The notes: generated from the sequence alone by a model not told the origin. Positions 1 through 8,864 are shown, counted from the stretch's first letter. The stretch: DNA of 64,000 nt from CAYZQH01 sp050300015 (GCA_050300015.1 JBNKWZ010000005.1:251942-315941), one strand, 5' to 3'. Numbers and translations are program-made.

Positions 1-1172
1 TATCGCTTTACACGGTATGCGGCGGCATCAGTCCAGCTTACACCCTACCCATTGTTCTTGACGTGGGGACCAACAACCCAAAATTACTGGAAGACCCAAG
101 GTATATGGGCTGGCGCCATAAACGCATTGGCGCAAAAGACTACAACGAATTTGTCGACACCTTTGTCCAGGCTTTAAAACGACGTTGGCCCAAAGCCCTT
201 TTGCAATTTGAAGATTTTGCTCAACCCAACGCCATGCCATTGTTAAAACGCTATCGCAATGAAATTTGCTGCTTTAACGACGACATCCAAGGCACCGCAT
301 CAGTCACGGTAGGCAGTTTACTGGCGGCGTGCCGTGTAAAAGGGGTCGAGCTAAAGGATCAAAAAGTGGTTTTCGTGGGTGCCGGCTCCGCTGGTTGCGG
401 TATTGCCGAGCAAGTCGTACAGCAAATGGTTGCAGAAGGTGCTAGCGACGAAGCCGCTCGCGCAAATATTTTTATGATTGACAAAGTAGGCTTGTTAACC
501 GACCAAGTTAAAGGCTTACGAGACTTTCAAAAGGCGTTGCGCCAAAAAAGTGAAGCCTTACAAGGCTGGTCATACAGCGGTGAACTGCCGACACTGCGCG
601 ATGTGGTGAACCTTGCCAAGCCGAGTATTTTGATTGGTGTTTCTGGGCAAAAGGGCTTGTTCACCGAACCCGTCATTCGCGCCATGAAAGAGGGCTGTGA
701 TACGCCCATTATTTTCCCACTCAGCAACCCCATAAAACAAGTCGAAGCCACGCCAGAGCAAGTGCTGGAATGGACCGACGGTGACGTTATTATCGCCACA
801 GGCAGCCCCTTTAAGCCGGTGGAATACAAGGGCAAAGTATTCCCAATTGCGCAGTGCAATAACAGTTACATTTTCCCCGGCATTGGACTTGGCGTGGTGA
901 CCGCAGGAATCAGACATATTACCGACGAAATGCTCATGCTCGCCAGCCGACTGCTGGCAGAGGCCTCGCCCAAGGCCAACACAGGTAAAGGCGACTTGTT
1001 ACCGCCGCTTACAGAAATTGCCACTTTGAGTAAGGCCATTGCGTTTGGCATTGGCAAACTGGCGCAAGAGCAAGGGCTAGCACTAGAGATGCCCGATGCA
1101 CTGTTAACCGAAAAAATCAATCGCGCGTTTTGGCAACCGGTGTACCGCAAATATCGGCGGGTGAGTATATAG
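1..1172 (+). CDS. maeA: NAD-dependent malic enzyme, 3' part (5' end outside window)
   Basis: Oxidative decarboxylation of malate to pyruvate in the cytoplasm. The reading frame is open from the first codon of the window (frame begins at base 3) and already reads a malic-enzyme core, with CGGISPAYTLP followed by LDVGTNNPKLLEDPRYMGW. The coding region therefore starts upstream, and the GTG at 63 is internal. About 389 residues are visible, against about 565 in E. coli MaeA. The nucleotide-binding loop VVFVGAGSAGCGIAEQ and the conserved FNDDIQGTASV and FPLSNP stretches are present, and the C-terminus looks complete. The last 56 bases overlap the 3' end of the convergent GIY-YIG gene. The NAD rather than NADP preference is inferred from resemblance to the MaeA/SfcA type. 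Confidence 0.93.
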   Translation, partial: SLYTVCGGISPAYTLPIVLDVGTNNPKLLEDPRYMGWRHKRIGAKDYNEFVDTFVQALKRRWPKALLQFEDFAQPNAMPLLKRYRNEICCFNDDIQGTASVTVGSLLAACRVKGVELKDQKVVFVGAGSAGCGIAEQVVQQMVAEGASDEAARANIFMIDKVGLLTDQVKGLRDFQKALRQKSEALQGWSYSGELPTLRDVVNLAKPSILIGVSGQKGLFTEPVIRAMKEGCDTPIIFPLSNPIKQVEATPEQVLEWTDGDVIIATGSPFKPVEYKGKVFPIAQCNNSYIFPGIGLGVVTAGIRHITDEMLMLASRLLAEASPKANTGKGDLLPPLTEIATLSKAIAFGIGKLAQEQGLALEMPDALLTEKINRAFWQPVYRKYRRVSI

Positions 1173-1491
1173 GTGGCAGGTTTGATCGTTGAATCAATTG
1201 CGACTTTTCCATGTGTGTGAGTTTTTTAAGTGCGGCTTCACGCACAGAGGCCTGTGCACGATTAACTGCAGGCTCGCAGTACACCACCGCAATGGGTTTA
1301 ACCGACCTAAAATACTTGGCGCCACGCGCGCCCACTTCCCCATTGTGTAAGGCTTGATGCTCAGCGAACCTGCGCGCCACATCCACAGTAATGCCCGTAT
1401 ACAGGGTGTTTTTGTCGGTGAGAATCATATACACCCACCACCGGGATTGGGCAACCGCGTTTGTTGCGTCACTTTTGCGTTTCTGCGTCAC
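1117..1491 (-). CDS. GIY-YIG superfamily protein (UPF0213/YhbQ-like)
   Basis: Small single-domain GIY-YIG protein of 124 residues. The signature is WVYMILTDKNTLYTGIT, with the second Tyr-x-Gly element at TLYTGIT, then ARRFAEH and an acidic REAALKKL helix typical of the YhbQ/UrI group. Family members are putative structure-specific endonucleases, and no substrate can be deduced here. The start is a GTG at 1491 preceded by a GAGAGG-like ribosome site. The N-terminal 16 residues before the domain are poorly constrained. The C-terminal tail runs 56 bases into the end of the convergent malic enzyme gene, a tail-to-tail overlap. Confidence 0.85.
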   Translation of the reverse strand: MTQKRKSDATNAVAQSRWWVYMILTDKNTLYTGITVDVARRFAEHQALHNGEVGARGAKYFRSVKPIAVVYCEPAVNRAQASVREAALKKLTHMEKSQLIQRSNLPPIYSPADICGTPVAKTRD

Positions 1492-1587
1492 TGCCTCTCT
1501 CTTGGATCGTTAAATTCTCTAAGTCATGCACGGTTTCACTCACAGAAAGCACGTAATATGCGCTACCCATTTCATTGAGACTCTAGC

Positions 1588-3732
1588 ATGCCACAAAGAC
1601 TCGTCCTTGCCACCGTGGGCATTGCGTTTGTGTTCTTGGTGTTGGTATGGCTACTACTTGTCGTCCGCCCCATAGAGCACACAGCCCCTCAATATACCGC
1701 CACGGTGATTGACCCTAACTATGAGGGGGCAATGATCACACCACAAGGTGGGCCGATACTCGCCTGGGGCAGCGACGGCACCATTCAAACCTCCCAGGAT
1801 GGCAAGGTGTGGCAGACCTCAGCAACCCCTACCGCCAACGACCTGCTCGATATGGCACATAACCCCGATGGTAGCCGACTCATGGCTGTAGGCACCCAAG
1901 GTACTGTGCTCACCTCCATCGACGCCGGTGCCACTTGGCAAGCCATTCGCACACTAGAAACCACCGCCACCTTCACAAGCGTGCTGTTTGATCCAAGCAC
2001 CCAAACCTGGTTGGCGGCTGGCCATAACGGCACCATCGCCATCGCCGATGCGGCTCACCCCACCGAGTGGCAAGTGATGCCCACGCCATTTGGCGACCAT
2101 ATCCTAGCCCTGACACGAACACCCGAAAGCGGCCACCTGTTGCTCGGCGGCGAACAAGGCTTGATTGCCCAATCCGACAATGGCGGCCGAACCTGGGAAA
2201 TCGCACCAAGACTCACCCAGCAACCCATCATGGCCTTTCACCACGTTCCCGACCTCACCTTGGGTCTCAGCGCCAGCGGCCAACTACTAACAACACGCAA
2301 CGACGGCCAAACCTGGCAGCTACTGGACACGGCACAGCGTGCCCATTTTAACGATGTGGTCTTTAGCCCCCAGCACCACACCATCTGCATTTCGGCCAGC
2401 AATGGTACCGTGCTGTACAGCGAAGATTACGGCTACAACTGGCGGATAACGCCATTGCCAGTTGACCCCTATGCCAGCTATTTGGACCCATTTATTTTGG
2501 ATGCCAAAACGGGCAGCATCCTGCTATTTGGCAATCGAGGCATGCTATTCACATCCACAGACGGCGGGAGAAACTGGGGCAAGAGCGAACAACGCCACAA
2601 GGAAGACCATCACGTCATTCTGCAGCACCCCAAAAATCGAAACATCATTAGTTTGGGTAACCGCGGCTACAAGGCTGTAAGCCAAGACCTTGGGCAATCA
2701 TGGGAGGTGCTTCAACCCAGCCTAGATTTTTACTGGCGTGACGCCCTCGCGACACCGGAACCGGCACTACTAATGGTTGGCGAACTAGGGAAAGTGATTC
2801 TTTCGAAGGATCACGGCCAATCGTGGCAATACGTGCCGGTTGAATACCCGAACGCCAAAACTCCGCCCAGCTACCATGCACTGCGTATCAACCCCAATAC
2901 ACAAACCGTTTTTGCCACCGGCCCCACAGGATTGATTATGCGCTCGGATGACTTGGGCCATCGCTGGACGGTCTCGCACTACACCCCCTTTGAGCAAGGT
3001 GAAGTGTTCCCCGATTTGGAGTTTGATCACACAGGCAATACAGGGTTTGCACTGGAGGCGTTCAACGGCCCCTACTACACGGTCGATGGCGGTGAGCGCT
3101 GGCAACAAAGCCTCATCTCAGACAAACGCCAACTGTGGCACTCGAGCTTACTTTCAACCGCCGAGCACCGCGTGGGGTTGGCCGTTGGACAACAAGGGAT
3201 ATTGGCAGTCAGCCACGATGGCGGCATTACTTGGAAAGTGGTCGAGGATTCCGTCATCGGCGACCAGCATTTGTATGGCAGCTACGCAGACCCATCCAAA
3301 AACTTATTGTTTGCGCTTGGCGATGGCGGGCGCATTCTGCGCTCCAAAGACCTCGGCCAAACCTGGGCGTCGCTCAATACGCTGACTTCAGCCTCCATAC
3401 GGCACATGATCCGCGAACCAAAGCGACAAGCCCTACTTGCTGCTGGTGTTAACGGTTTGATCTTACGCTCCACCGACGATGGTGACCACTGGCGCAATAT
3501 CCAAACCCCCACCCATGCAGAAATTCGACATTTTTTTGTAGAACCGGAAACCAACAACCTACTGGCCATCGGCCGCAAGGGTACCGTGCTTCGATCAGAA
3601 GACAGCGGGCTCCACTGGGATACCTTACCGAGTGGCACGTTCAAACACTTTCGCAATGCGTTATGGGATTCTCAAACACGCGATTTTATTGTGTTCGGTG
3701 AGCGGATCGTTCGATTCAAAAGCGTGATGTAA
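1588..3732 (+). CDS. YCF48-like / BNR-repeat protein with N-terminal membrane anchor
   Basis: 714 residues. An N-terminal hydrophobic helix (about residues 5-27, VGIAFVFLVLVWLLLVV) is followed by a large outside domain built of repeats of the form S.D.G.TW (for example TSIDAGATW, QSDNGGRTW, SEDYGYNW, RSKDLGQTW, RSEDSGLHW). This is the Asp-box/BNR pattern of YCF48-type beta-propellers. At least a dozen units are visible, so the protein may form two propellers. Such proteins act as assembly or scaffold factors, or are near RND-type exporters, in other bacteria; no partner is adjacent here. It is most likely anchored in the inner membrane with a periplasmic propeller. The function is not known. 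Confidence 0.8.
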   Translation: MPQRLVLATVGIAFVFLVLVWLLLVVRPIEHTAPQYTATVIDPNYEGAMITPQGGPILAWGSDGTIQTSQDGKVWQTSATPTANDLLDMAHNPDGSRLMAVGTQGTVLTSIDAGATWQAIRTLETTATFTSVLFDPSTQTWLAAGHNGTIAIADAAHPTEWQVMPTPFGDHILALTRTPESGHLLLGGEQGLIAQSDNGGRTWEIAPRLTQQPIMAFHHVPDLTLGLSASGQLLTTRNDGQTWQLLDTAQRAHFNDVVFSPQHHTICISASNGTVLYSEDYGYNWRITPLPVDPYASYLDPFILDAKTGSILLFGNRGMLFTSTDGGRNWGKSEQRHKEDHHVILQHPKNRNIISLGNRGYKAVSQDLGQSWEVLQPSLDFYWRDALATPEPALLMVGELGKVILSKDHGQSWQYVPVEYPNAKTPPSYHALRINPNTQTVFATGPTGLIMRSDDLGHRWTVSHYTPFEQGEVFPDLEFDHTGNTGFALEAFNGPYYTVDGGERWQQSLISDKRQLWHSSLLSTAEHRVGLAVGQQGILAVSHDGGITWKVVEDSVIGDQHLYGSYADPSKNLLFALGDGGRILRSKDLGQTWASLNTLTSASIRHMIREPKRQALLAAGVNGLILRSTDDGDHWRNIQTPTHAEIRHFFVEPETNNLLAIGRKGTVLRSEDSGLHWDTLPSGTFKHFRNALWDSQTRDFIVFGERIVRFKSVM

Positions 3733-3772
3733 CTACCCCTCGGCAAAGCCAGGGGGTCTCCGTTTTGTACGA

Positions 3773-4148
3773 GGGAACCTTGATCAAGTCGCAAGGCTTC
3801 TTTGCTTGGGCTTCCTGTGTCGTTCTACCGCCTGCATCCGTGCAGCCGTGCGCCCTTTCCTTAAAGTCGAGATCAAAGCTTAGCGGGTAAGGCACTTTCC
3901 GCAGTTAATGGCCGTAGTCCTTAACAAGAAAAGTAGCACTGTCAAATGGGGTTTGAAGCCGCGCCCATCGAAGCTTACAGAGCTTTCCGAACGCTTCGTT
4001 AGTGATTTTCGTCAGACCACCAATATAGACTTGACCGCCATGGATCACGGAAATACCGTTTTTGCAGGAGCAAAAAACGGTCAAATCACTGCCTTGATCT
4101 CGAAAAGCTCTGGATGCCAGAAGCTATCGGGGCTTAGTCAGAGGTTCC
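3773..4148. repeat. Dispersed repeat family 1, copy A (MITE-like, 376 bp)
   Basis: Begins GGGAACCTTGATCAAG and ends CAGAGGTTCC, an imperfect terminal inverted pair. The first half (3773-3990) aligns closely with copy C at 20710, sharing CGTGCGCCCTTTCCTTAAA and TTTGAAGCCGCGCCC. The second half (about 4040-4148) aligns with the end of copy B, sharing CTCGAAAAGC and GGGGCTTAGTCA. It fills most of the gap between the YCF48-like gene and nsrR. Its right end supplies the last bases up to the nsrR stop codon. Reading frames inside it are not considered genes. Confidence 0.75.
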
Positions 4149-4576
4149 TAGGAAACGCCCAGCAGTTTTACCACCTTTTTGGGGGTAACCAGGTCTTCAA
4201 GCGTGTACTTTTCAAGTTCGTTCACAAAGGCTTCCACAGCATCGCCTAATACACCCTTTAATTCACAACCCGGTAATAAAACGCACGGCTTAGGCTCCAT
4301 ACAGTTAACGGGGTGCATATTGGGCTCTAGCGTTCTAACCACTTCGCCCAAATTAATCGACCCGGGATCCATTCCCAAGCGAATACCGCCGCCTTTGCCT
4401 CGTAAGGTTTGAATGTACCCTTCTTGTCCGAGACGCTGCACGATTTTCATTACATGATTTCGCGACAAATCAAAAGTACTGCATACGGAATCGATACTGG
4501 CCAACTGCTCGCGTGGCAGCACACTTAAGTACACAAGCGTTCTCAGACCATAATCTGTAAACCTGGTTAACTGCAC
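4148..4576 (-). CDS. nsrR: NsrR-type Rrf2 family regulator, NO-sensing
   Basis: 142 residues with an Rrf2 winged helix: QLTRFTDYGLRTLVYL, then the recognition region LSRNHVMKIVQRL and RGKGGGIRLG. Three cysteines at about 92, 98 and 104 (NCMEPKPC then LPGC) sit where NsrR binds its Fe-S cluster; the first spacing is one residue longer than in E. coli. NsrR represses NO-detoxification genes until NO attacks the cluster. GTG at 4576 is chosen as start because GGAGG lies five bases upstream and the protein then matches the usual NsrR length; an ATG at 4588 or 4591 is less likely. The gene is divergent from the flavoprotein/cytochrome series starting at 5457, which carries NsrR-like palindromes upstream. 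Repeats A and B flank it on both sides. Confidence 0.88.
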   Translation of the reverse strand: MQLTRFTDYGLRTLVYLSVLPREQLASIDSVCSTFDLSRNHVMKIVQRLGQEGYIQTLRGKGGGIRLGMDPGSINLGEVVRTLEPNMHPVNCMEPKPCVLLPGCELKGVLGDAVEAFVNELEKYTLEDLVTPKKVVKLLGVS

Positions 4577-4597
4577 ACAATCCTCCATCAAATATTA

Positions 4598-4793
4598 AGG
4601 AGCCGCTGATGAAGCCCCAATGGCTTCTCGGCTTTAATCTCCTGGTCGCACTAACGCCTATATCCATGCAGTCGCGCATGACCTCAAAGCTCATTTGCCC
4701 AAACGAAATACCTTATTACAGGAGTAAAAACGGCCAAAGCACCGCCTTGAACTCGAAAAGCCAGAAGCTATTGGGGCTTAGTCAAAGGGTCTC
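4598..4793. repeat. Dispersed repeat family 1, copy B (degenerate)
   Basis: The left end GGAGCCGCTGATGAAG followed by CCCAATGGCTTCTCGGCTT matches the start of copy C with several substitutions. The right end (CTCGAAAAGCCAGAAGCTA, then GGGGCTTAGTCAAAGGGTCTC in pieces) matches the end of copy A. Terminal inverted repeats are decayed. The copy starts about 22 bases upstream of the nsrR start, so it must overlap the nsrR promoter. It is directly followed by a family-2 element. Confidence 0.65.
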
Positions 4794-4794
4794 T

Positions 4795-4965
4795 ATTAAC
4801 CCGGCAATTCAATAGGTTTCCTATCTACTGAATTGCGCACCCATAAAATACTGGCGGAAATGTGTGAATTTCCTTGTATTTTAAGGGCTTGCACTGGCCA
4901 TTCCGGCCAATGGCGGCACGCCCTTTTACCGTATTAACCCGACATAAAAAAATTTCCGGGTTAAT
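4795..4965. repeat. Dispersed repeat family 2, copy D (MITE-like, 171 bp)
   Basis: Begins ATTAACCCGGCAATT and ends in a palindromic unit, ATTAACCCGACAT then A-run then CCGGGTTAAT. It is homologous over its full length, in inverted orientation, to the element at 58773-58939. Shared blocks include AAAATACTGGCG, GGCCATTCCGGCCAATGG and TACCGTATTAACCCGACAT. No coding capacity is seen. It lies in the gap between nsrR and the flavoprotein gene, next to repeat B. Confidence 0.8.
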
Positions 4966-5112
4966 CGTTTAAGCTACCTAAGGTTTCTACTGTCATCAAA
5001 AAATACCAGCTTCCCTTTATCATAGCAAAAACGCCTCCTTCGCATCGCACCACCTCAAAAGCATGTACTGGCGCTGCATTATCCCTATAGCTAACCTATG
5101 CTATGGCAATTA

Positions 5113-5135
5113 AACATGCATAATCAATACATTTT
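5113..5135. promoter_or_regulatory. Candidate NsrR operator 1
   Basis: The palindrome reads AACATGCATAA, one base, then CAATACATTTT. Against the E. coli NsrR consensus (AAGATGYATTT, one base, AAATGCATCTT) about 17 of 22 positions agree by eye. It lies 320 bases before the flavoprotein start, between the repeat elements and the gene. Binding is inferred, not shown. The rest of 4966-5456 is AT-rich with no gene recognised. Confidence 0.45.
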
Positions 5136-5294
5136 ATAAGTTTAAATACGTTTACGGTCCATTTTAATTTCAACATACCTTTATATGCCCTTCGCTGCAC
5201 CCTTTAGTGGCACCCCCTATTTCACTGCACTAACCCACCACAGCAACTAAAACAAAGCTCAACATTTTGCATCATCATTAAGCCCCCAATTTAA

Positions 5295-5317
5295 AAGATG
5301 CATTATATTGGCACCTT
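5295..5317. promoter_or_regulatory. Candidate NsrR operator 2
   Basis: The left half AAGATGCATTA is an almost perfect NsrR half-site. After one base comes ATTGGCACCTT, which keeps about 7 of 11 positions of the other half. It lies 140 bases upstream of the start of the flavoprotein fusion gene, a suitable place for repression of the series 5457-10208. Confidence 0.5.
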
Positions 5318-5456
5318 TTGAGTGGCGCACCGACAGAAACCAATCGTGCGCATCCCCTATAGGTTATTGTTTTTATTACAACAAAACTAAAACAGTCCCT
5401 TTTGGCAAAGGCTTTGCATTGCCATTACCAAATTAAAACCCTGGTGATGTTGATCC

Positions 5457-7469
5457 ATGGAAAACGCCGTAGAGCACACAGAAGGCAATAAAGTAGTGCA
5501 GACCTGCGACCCTGCAGCAAATGACGATTCTCCACGTGTATTGGTCGTAGGGGCCGGGCCCACGGGTGTACGCTTTACACAGGAACTGCTCAAACGTCAG
5601 CCCAACGCGAAAGTCACCTTATTCGGCAATGAGCCTTACCTGCCCTACAATCGAGTGCAGTTGTCCGCGCTACTGGCGGGTGACGTTAACTTAGAAGACA
5701 TCACCACGCCTCTACCGCAATTGTCTCTGCACCCGTATTTTGTGCACATCAATGCCCATATTTTGCGTATCGATACCGATGCCAAGAAGGTGGTCGACAC
5801 ACGCGCAATCGAGTACCCCTACGATCACTTAGTGATTGCCACGGGCTCTCGTCCTCACGTTCCACACATTCCAGGAACAGAACAAACTGGTGTGTATACG
5901 TTTCGAAACCTGAAAGACACCGAGTCGCTTTATGGCCGAGTTGCACGCGCGCGGCACGTGGTGATAGTGGGCGGAGGTCTACTGGGCTTGGAAGCGGGCA
6001 GAGCCCTGCAACGAGCCAATACCAAAGTTACCATTGTGCAGCAAGGCCAACGGTTGATGAACCGTCAATTAGACGAAAATGCGGCCTCTTATTTAGGCGC
6101 CAAAGTCACCGCACTCGGCATAAAGGTGATTACCAACTCGGGCGTCAGACAAATTCTGGGGGAGGGCCGTGTCACCGGTGTTGTCACGCGCGATGGTGAC
6201 ACCGTTGAATGCGATACGGTATTACTTTGCGCCGGCATCAAGCCAGCCATTGAGCTTGCACGCGACGCGCGGATCAAAGTGACCAATGGCATTTTGGTGG
6301 ACGACCAGTTACGCACTTCCGCCGAAGGGGTTTATGCTATCGGTGAGTGCTGCGAGCACAGGGGCAAAACCTATGGCCTGGTCAACCCAGGCTTTGAGCA
6401 AGCCGCCATCTGTGCCGATGTCATGACTAACGGCTCCGCGCACTATGTGGGGTCACTCGAAGTCAGCCGCTTAAAAGTACTAGGCGAAACAGTTTGCAGT
6501 ATGGGTGAGGTGGCCGACTTGGCACCTCGCCCCTTTTTACACGAATGGGTGTACAACAATCAGCAAGACGGTATTTACCGAAAGGTTGTCACCTACAAAG
6601 GCCGCTTGATTGGCGCGGTGGGGTTTGGCGACTGGCCAGAAATCCGGCGTATTCAAGAGGCCTATCAGAACAGCCGGCAATTGTATCCCTGGCACTATCT
6701 GCGCTTTATATTGACCGGGTACTTATGGGGCGACAGCGCCAATGATGACCCCAATTTGTGGCCTGCCACCACCATTGTTTGCCAATGCAACAATATTTCA
6801 CAAGGTGATCTGGTCAGCGCGGTGGGCCAAGGCGCGGCTACGGTCACCGCATTATCCATCGCTACCTCTGCCGGCACAGTGTGCGGCTCTTGCAAACCAT
6901 TACTGGAAAAACTGGTGGGCGACAACGGCCCGCGCGAACCCGAAAAAACCGGCAGCACGCTGTTGATCGCGAGTCTCGCCGCCATGATCGTTGCCGCCGT
7001 TGTGCTTTTTTTACCCGCCATTCAAGTCTCCGACAGCGTGCAAAGCCCCGCCTTTTTAGAACCCATTTGGAATGACAAATTCTGGAAGCAAGTCACCGGT
7101 TTTACGTTGCTCGGCTTATCAGCAGTGGGGTTGTTTATGTCTTTGCGCAAGCGTATTAAAAATGACCGCTTTGGCCAGTTCGCCTATTGGCGAGTTTTGC
7201 ACGTGTTATTGGGTGCAGCTTGCACGGGTATTTTAGTCGCGCACACGGGCTTGAACCTCGGCGAAAACCTTAACCGCTGGTTGATGATAGATTTTCTGGC
7301 AGTGCTTTTTGTGGGCGCAATCGCAGGCATTACGATTGCCTTGAGCCATCGTTTCACCGCAAATTTTTCTCAAAAAATACGCCGCTTTTTTACTTGGGTT
7401 CACATCTTGGCGTTTTGGCCGCTACCCGCGCTGTTGGCGGTTCACGTTCTGACCGTGTATTACTTTTAG
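5457..7469 (+). CDS. NirB-like flavoprotein fused to [2Fe-2S] BFD domain and a C-terminal membrane domain
   Basis: 670 residues in three parts. Residues about 26-330 are a pyridine-nucleotide-disulfide oxidoreductase resembling the N-terminal half of nitrite reductase NirB, with FAD site GAGPTG (32-37) and NAD site GGGLLG (172-177). Residues about 440-485 are a BFD-like [2Fe-2S] domain with ligands Cys442, Cys444, Cys476 and Cys479. Residues 500-670 hold about five hydrophobic helices with His582, His596, His649 and His663 in or near them, suggesting b-type haem. The sirohaem catalytic half of NirB is absent, so this is an electron-transfer protein rather than a nitrite reductase. It probably takes electrons from NAD(P)H and passes them across the inner membrane to the multihaem cytochrome encoded 14 bases downstream. 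NsrR-like sites lie upstream. Confidence 0.85.
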   Translation: MENAVEHTEGNKVVQTCDPAANDDSPRVLVVGAGPTGVRFTQELLKRQPNAKVTLFGNEPYLPYNRVQLSALLAGDVNLEDITTPLPQLSLHPYFVHINAHILRIDTDAKKVVDTRAIEYPYDHLVIATGSRPHVPHIPGTEQTGVYTFRNLKDTESLYGRVARARHVVIVGGGLLGLEAGRALQRANTKVTIVQQGQRLMNRQLDENAASYLGAKVTALGIKVITNSGVRQILGEGRVTGVVTRDGDTVECDTVLLCAGIKPAIELARDARIKVTNGILVDDQLRTSAEGVYAIGECCEHRGKTYGLVNPGFEQAAICADVMTNGSAHYVGSLEVSRLKVLGETVCSMGEVADLAPRPFLHEWVYNNQQDGIYRKVVTYKGRLIGAVGFGDWPEIRRIQEAYQNSRQLYPWHYLRFILTGYLWGDSANDDPNLWPATTIVCQCNNISQGDLVSAVGQGAATVTALSIATSAGTVCGSCKPLLEKLVGDNGPREPEKTGSTLLIASLAAMIVAAVVLFLPAIQVSDSVQSPAFLEPIWNDKFWKQVTGFTLLGLSAVGLFMSLRKRIKNDRFGQFAYWRVLHVLLGAACTGILVAHTGLNLGENLNRWLMIDFLAVLFVGAIAGITIALSHRFTANFSQKIRRFFTWVHILAFWPLPALLAVHVLTVYYF

Positions 7470-7483
7470 GTATTGATTAACAC

Positions 7484-8836
7484 ATGAAAAAATTTGCGCT
7501 TTGGGGAGCATGGCTGTTTGTGACTGTTGCACTGGGCCTTTACTTTGGCCAAAAATTTTTGGCCGAAGGAGACAAAAGCACCTTTCTCGTGGGGGAGGCC
7601 ACCTATGGCCACTTTCAAATAGAAATGGCCTGCGGCACCTGTCATAGCAGCCCCTTTGGGGGCGATGATGTACTGCAAGATGCCTGCATACAATGCCATG
7701 CCGAAGAGCTGGACGTGGCGCATGATTCTCACCCAAAATCGAAGTTTACCAACCCCAGAAACGCTGACCGCGTAGAGATTTTAGATGCACGCTACTGCAT
7801 CACCTGTCATACCGAGCATCAACAAGAACAAACCCGTGCTATGGGTGTCAGCTTGCCTGATGACTACTGCTACCAATGCCACCAAGAACTCGAGAAAGAT
7901 CGACCCAGCCATAAGGACTTGGCCTTTGACGGCTGCGCCTCAGCAGGGTGCCATAACTACCATGACAATCGCGCACTGTATGAAGATTTTTTGGTGGAAC
8001 ACGCTAAAGATCCCTGGCTAACAACCCCCAGCGTCGAAAGCATGGCCAATACAACCTTTACCAAAGCCACAGACACTCTAATCCACAACGAGGCGTTAAC
8101 GGTAAGCTCCAGTGCCTTTCAAGCGGAAATTCGAGCCAACGCCGACATGGCGCACGACTGGCAAGCATCCTCGCACGCCCAAGCAGGGGTTGATTGTGGC
8201 GGCTGCCACACCCAACTCAATAACCGTGAATGGATCGATAAACCCAGCGTCAGCGAATGCGCATCATGCCACAAGCAAGAGGCGAAGAGCTTTATGGCGG
8301 GCAAGCACGGCATGCGATTGTCTGGCAAGCTGTCAGCCACTTTAAGCCCAATGACATCGGGTGAATCCCACATGTCCTTCAAGGCTGATACAGCGACCTT
8401 GGCACACGGATGCAATGCGTGCCACGGTGCACACCAATTTGACCCCCTAAAAGCCGCCGTCAGCGGTTGCCTGAATTGCCACAACGACGAGCACAGCCTC
8501 GCCTTTGAATCCTCCCCGCATGGCCAGCTTTGGCAAGCCAGTTTAACCGGCACCCCCAAGGGCCCCGTGGTGACCTGCGCAAGTTGCCACATGCCCCGCC
8601 AGGAAGTGAATATCCAGGGCCAAAAAGTTTTTGCCGTTCAGCACAACCAGAATGGCAACTTGCGCCCCAACGAAAAAATGATTCGCCCCGTATGCATGGA
8701 TTGTCACGGGTTAGCTTTTGCCATAGATGCATTGGCAGATCCCGCCCTGATTCAAAACAATTTTAATGGGCAACCCAGTCAGCACATCAAATCCATCGAC
8801 TGGGCTTTAAAACGTCTTGACGAAGAGACACCCTAA
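7484..8836 (+). CDS. Membrane-anchored undecahaem c-type cytochrome
   Basis: 450 residues. An uncleaved signal anchor (residues 1-27) leads into a periplasmic domain with ten CXXCH motifs, at about residues 50, 68, 105, 129, 238, 259, 310, 329, 365 and 404. An eleventh, non-standard CX4CH site (CASAGCH) lies at 151. Such CX4CH sites are known in some cytochrome c3 and other multihaem proteins and normally bind haem. The late block CASCHMPR resembles the NrfA/HAO-type CHMP region, but no catalytic CXXCK or HAO crosslink tyrosine was identified. Role inferred from position: periplasmic acceptor and distributor of electrons from the preceding flavoprotein/membrane fusion. The last codons are followed within 30 bases by the next gene, so the genes are probably co-transcribed. 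Confidence 0.9.
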   Translation: MKKFALWGAWLFVTVALGLYFGQKFLAEGDKSTFLVGEATYGHFQIEMACGTCHSSPFGGDDVLQDACIQCHAEELDVAHDSHPKSKFTNPRNADRVEILDARYCITCHTEHQQEQTRAMGVSLPDDYCYQCHQELEKDRPSHKDLAFDGCASAGCHNYHDNRALYEDFLVEHAKDPWLTTPSVESMANTTFTKATDTLIHNEALTVSSSAFQAEIRANADMAHDWQASSHAQAGVDCGGCHTQLNNREWIDKPSVSECASCHKQEAKSFMAGKHGMRLSGKLSATLSPMTSGESHMSFKADTATLAHGCNACHGAHQFDPLKAAVSGCLNCHNDEHSLAFESSPHGQLWQASLTGTPKGPVVTCASCHMPRQEVNIQGQKVFAVQHNQNGNLRPNEKMIRPVCMDCHGLAFAIDALADPALIQNNFNGQPSQHIKSIDWALKRLDEETP

Positions 8837-8864
8837 ATTTCACCCACACCTGAGGACATTAACC

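Noticed and set aside
3908..4249. Plus-strand frame across repeat A
   Set aside because: It lies in repeat sequence, runs into the antisense of nsrR, and has no motif.
5457..7469. Assignment as nitrite reductase NirB
   Set aside because: Only the flavin and BFD parts match; the sirohaem/[4Fe-4S] catalytic half is missing and replaced by membrane helices.
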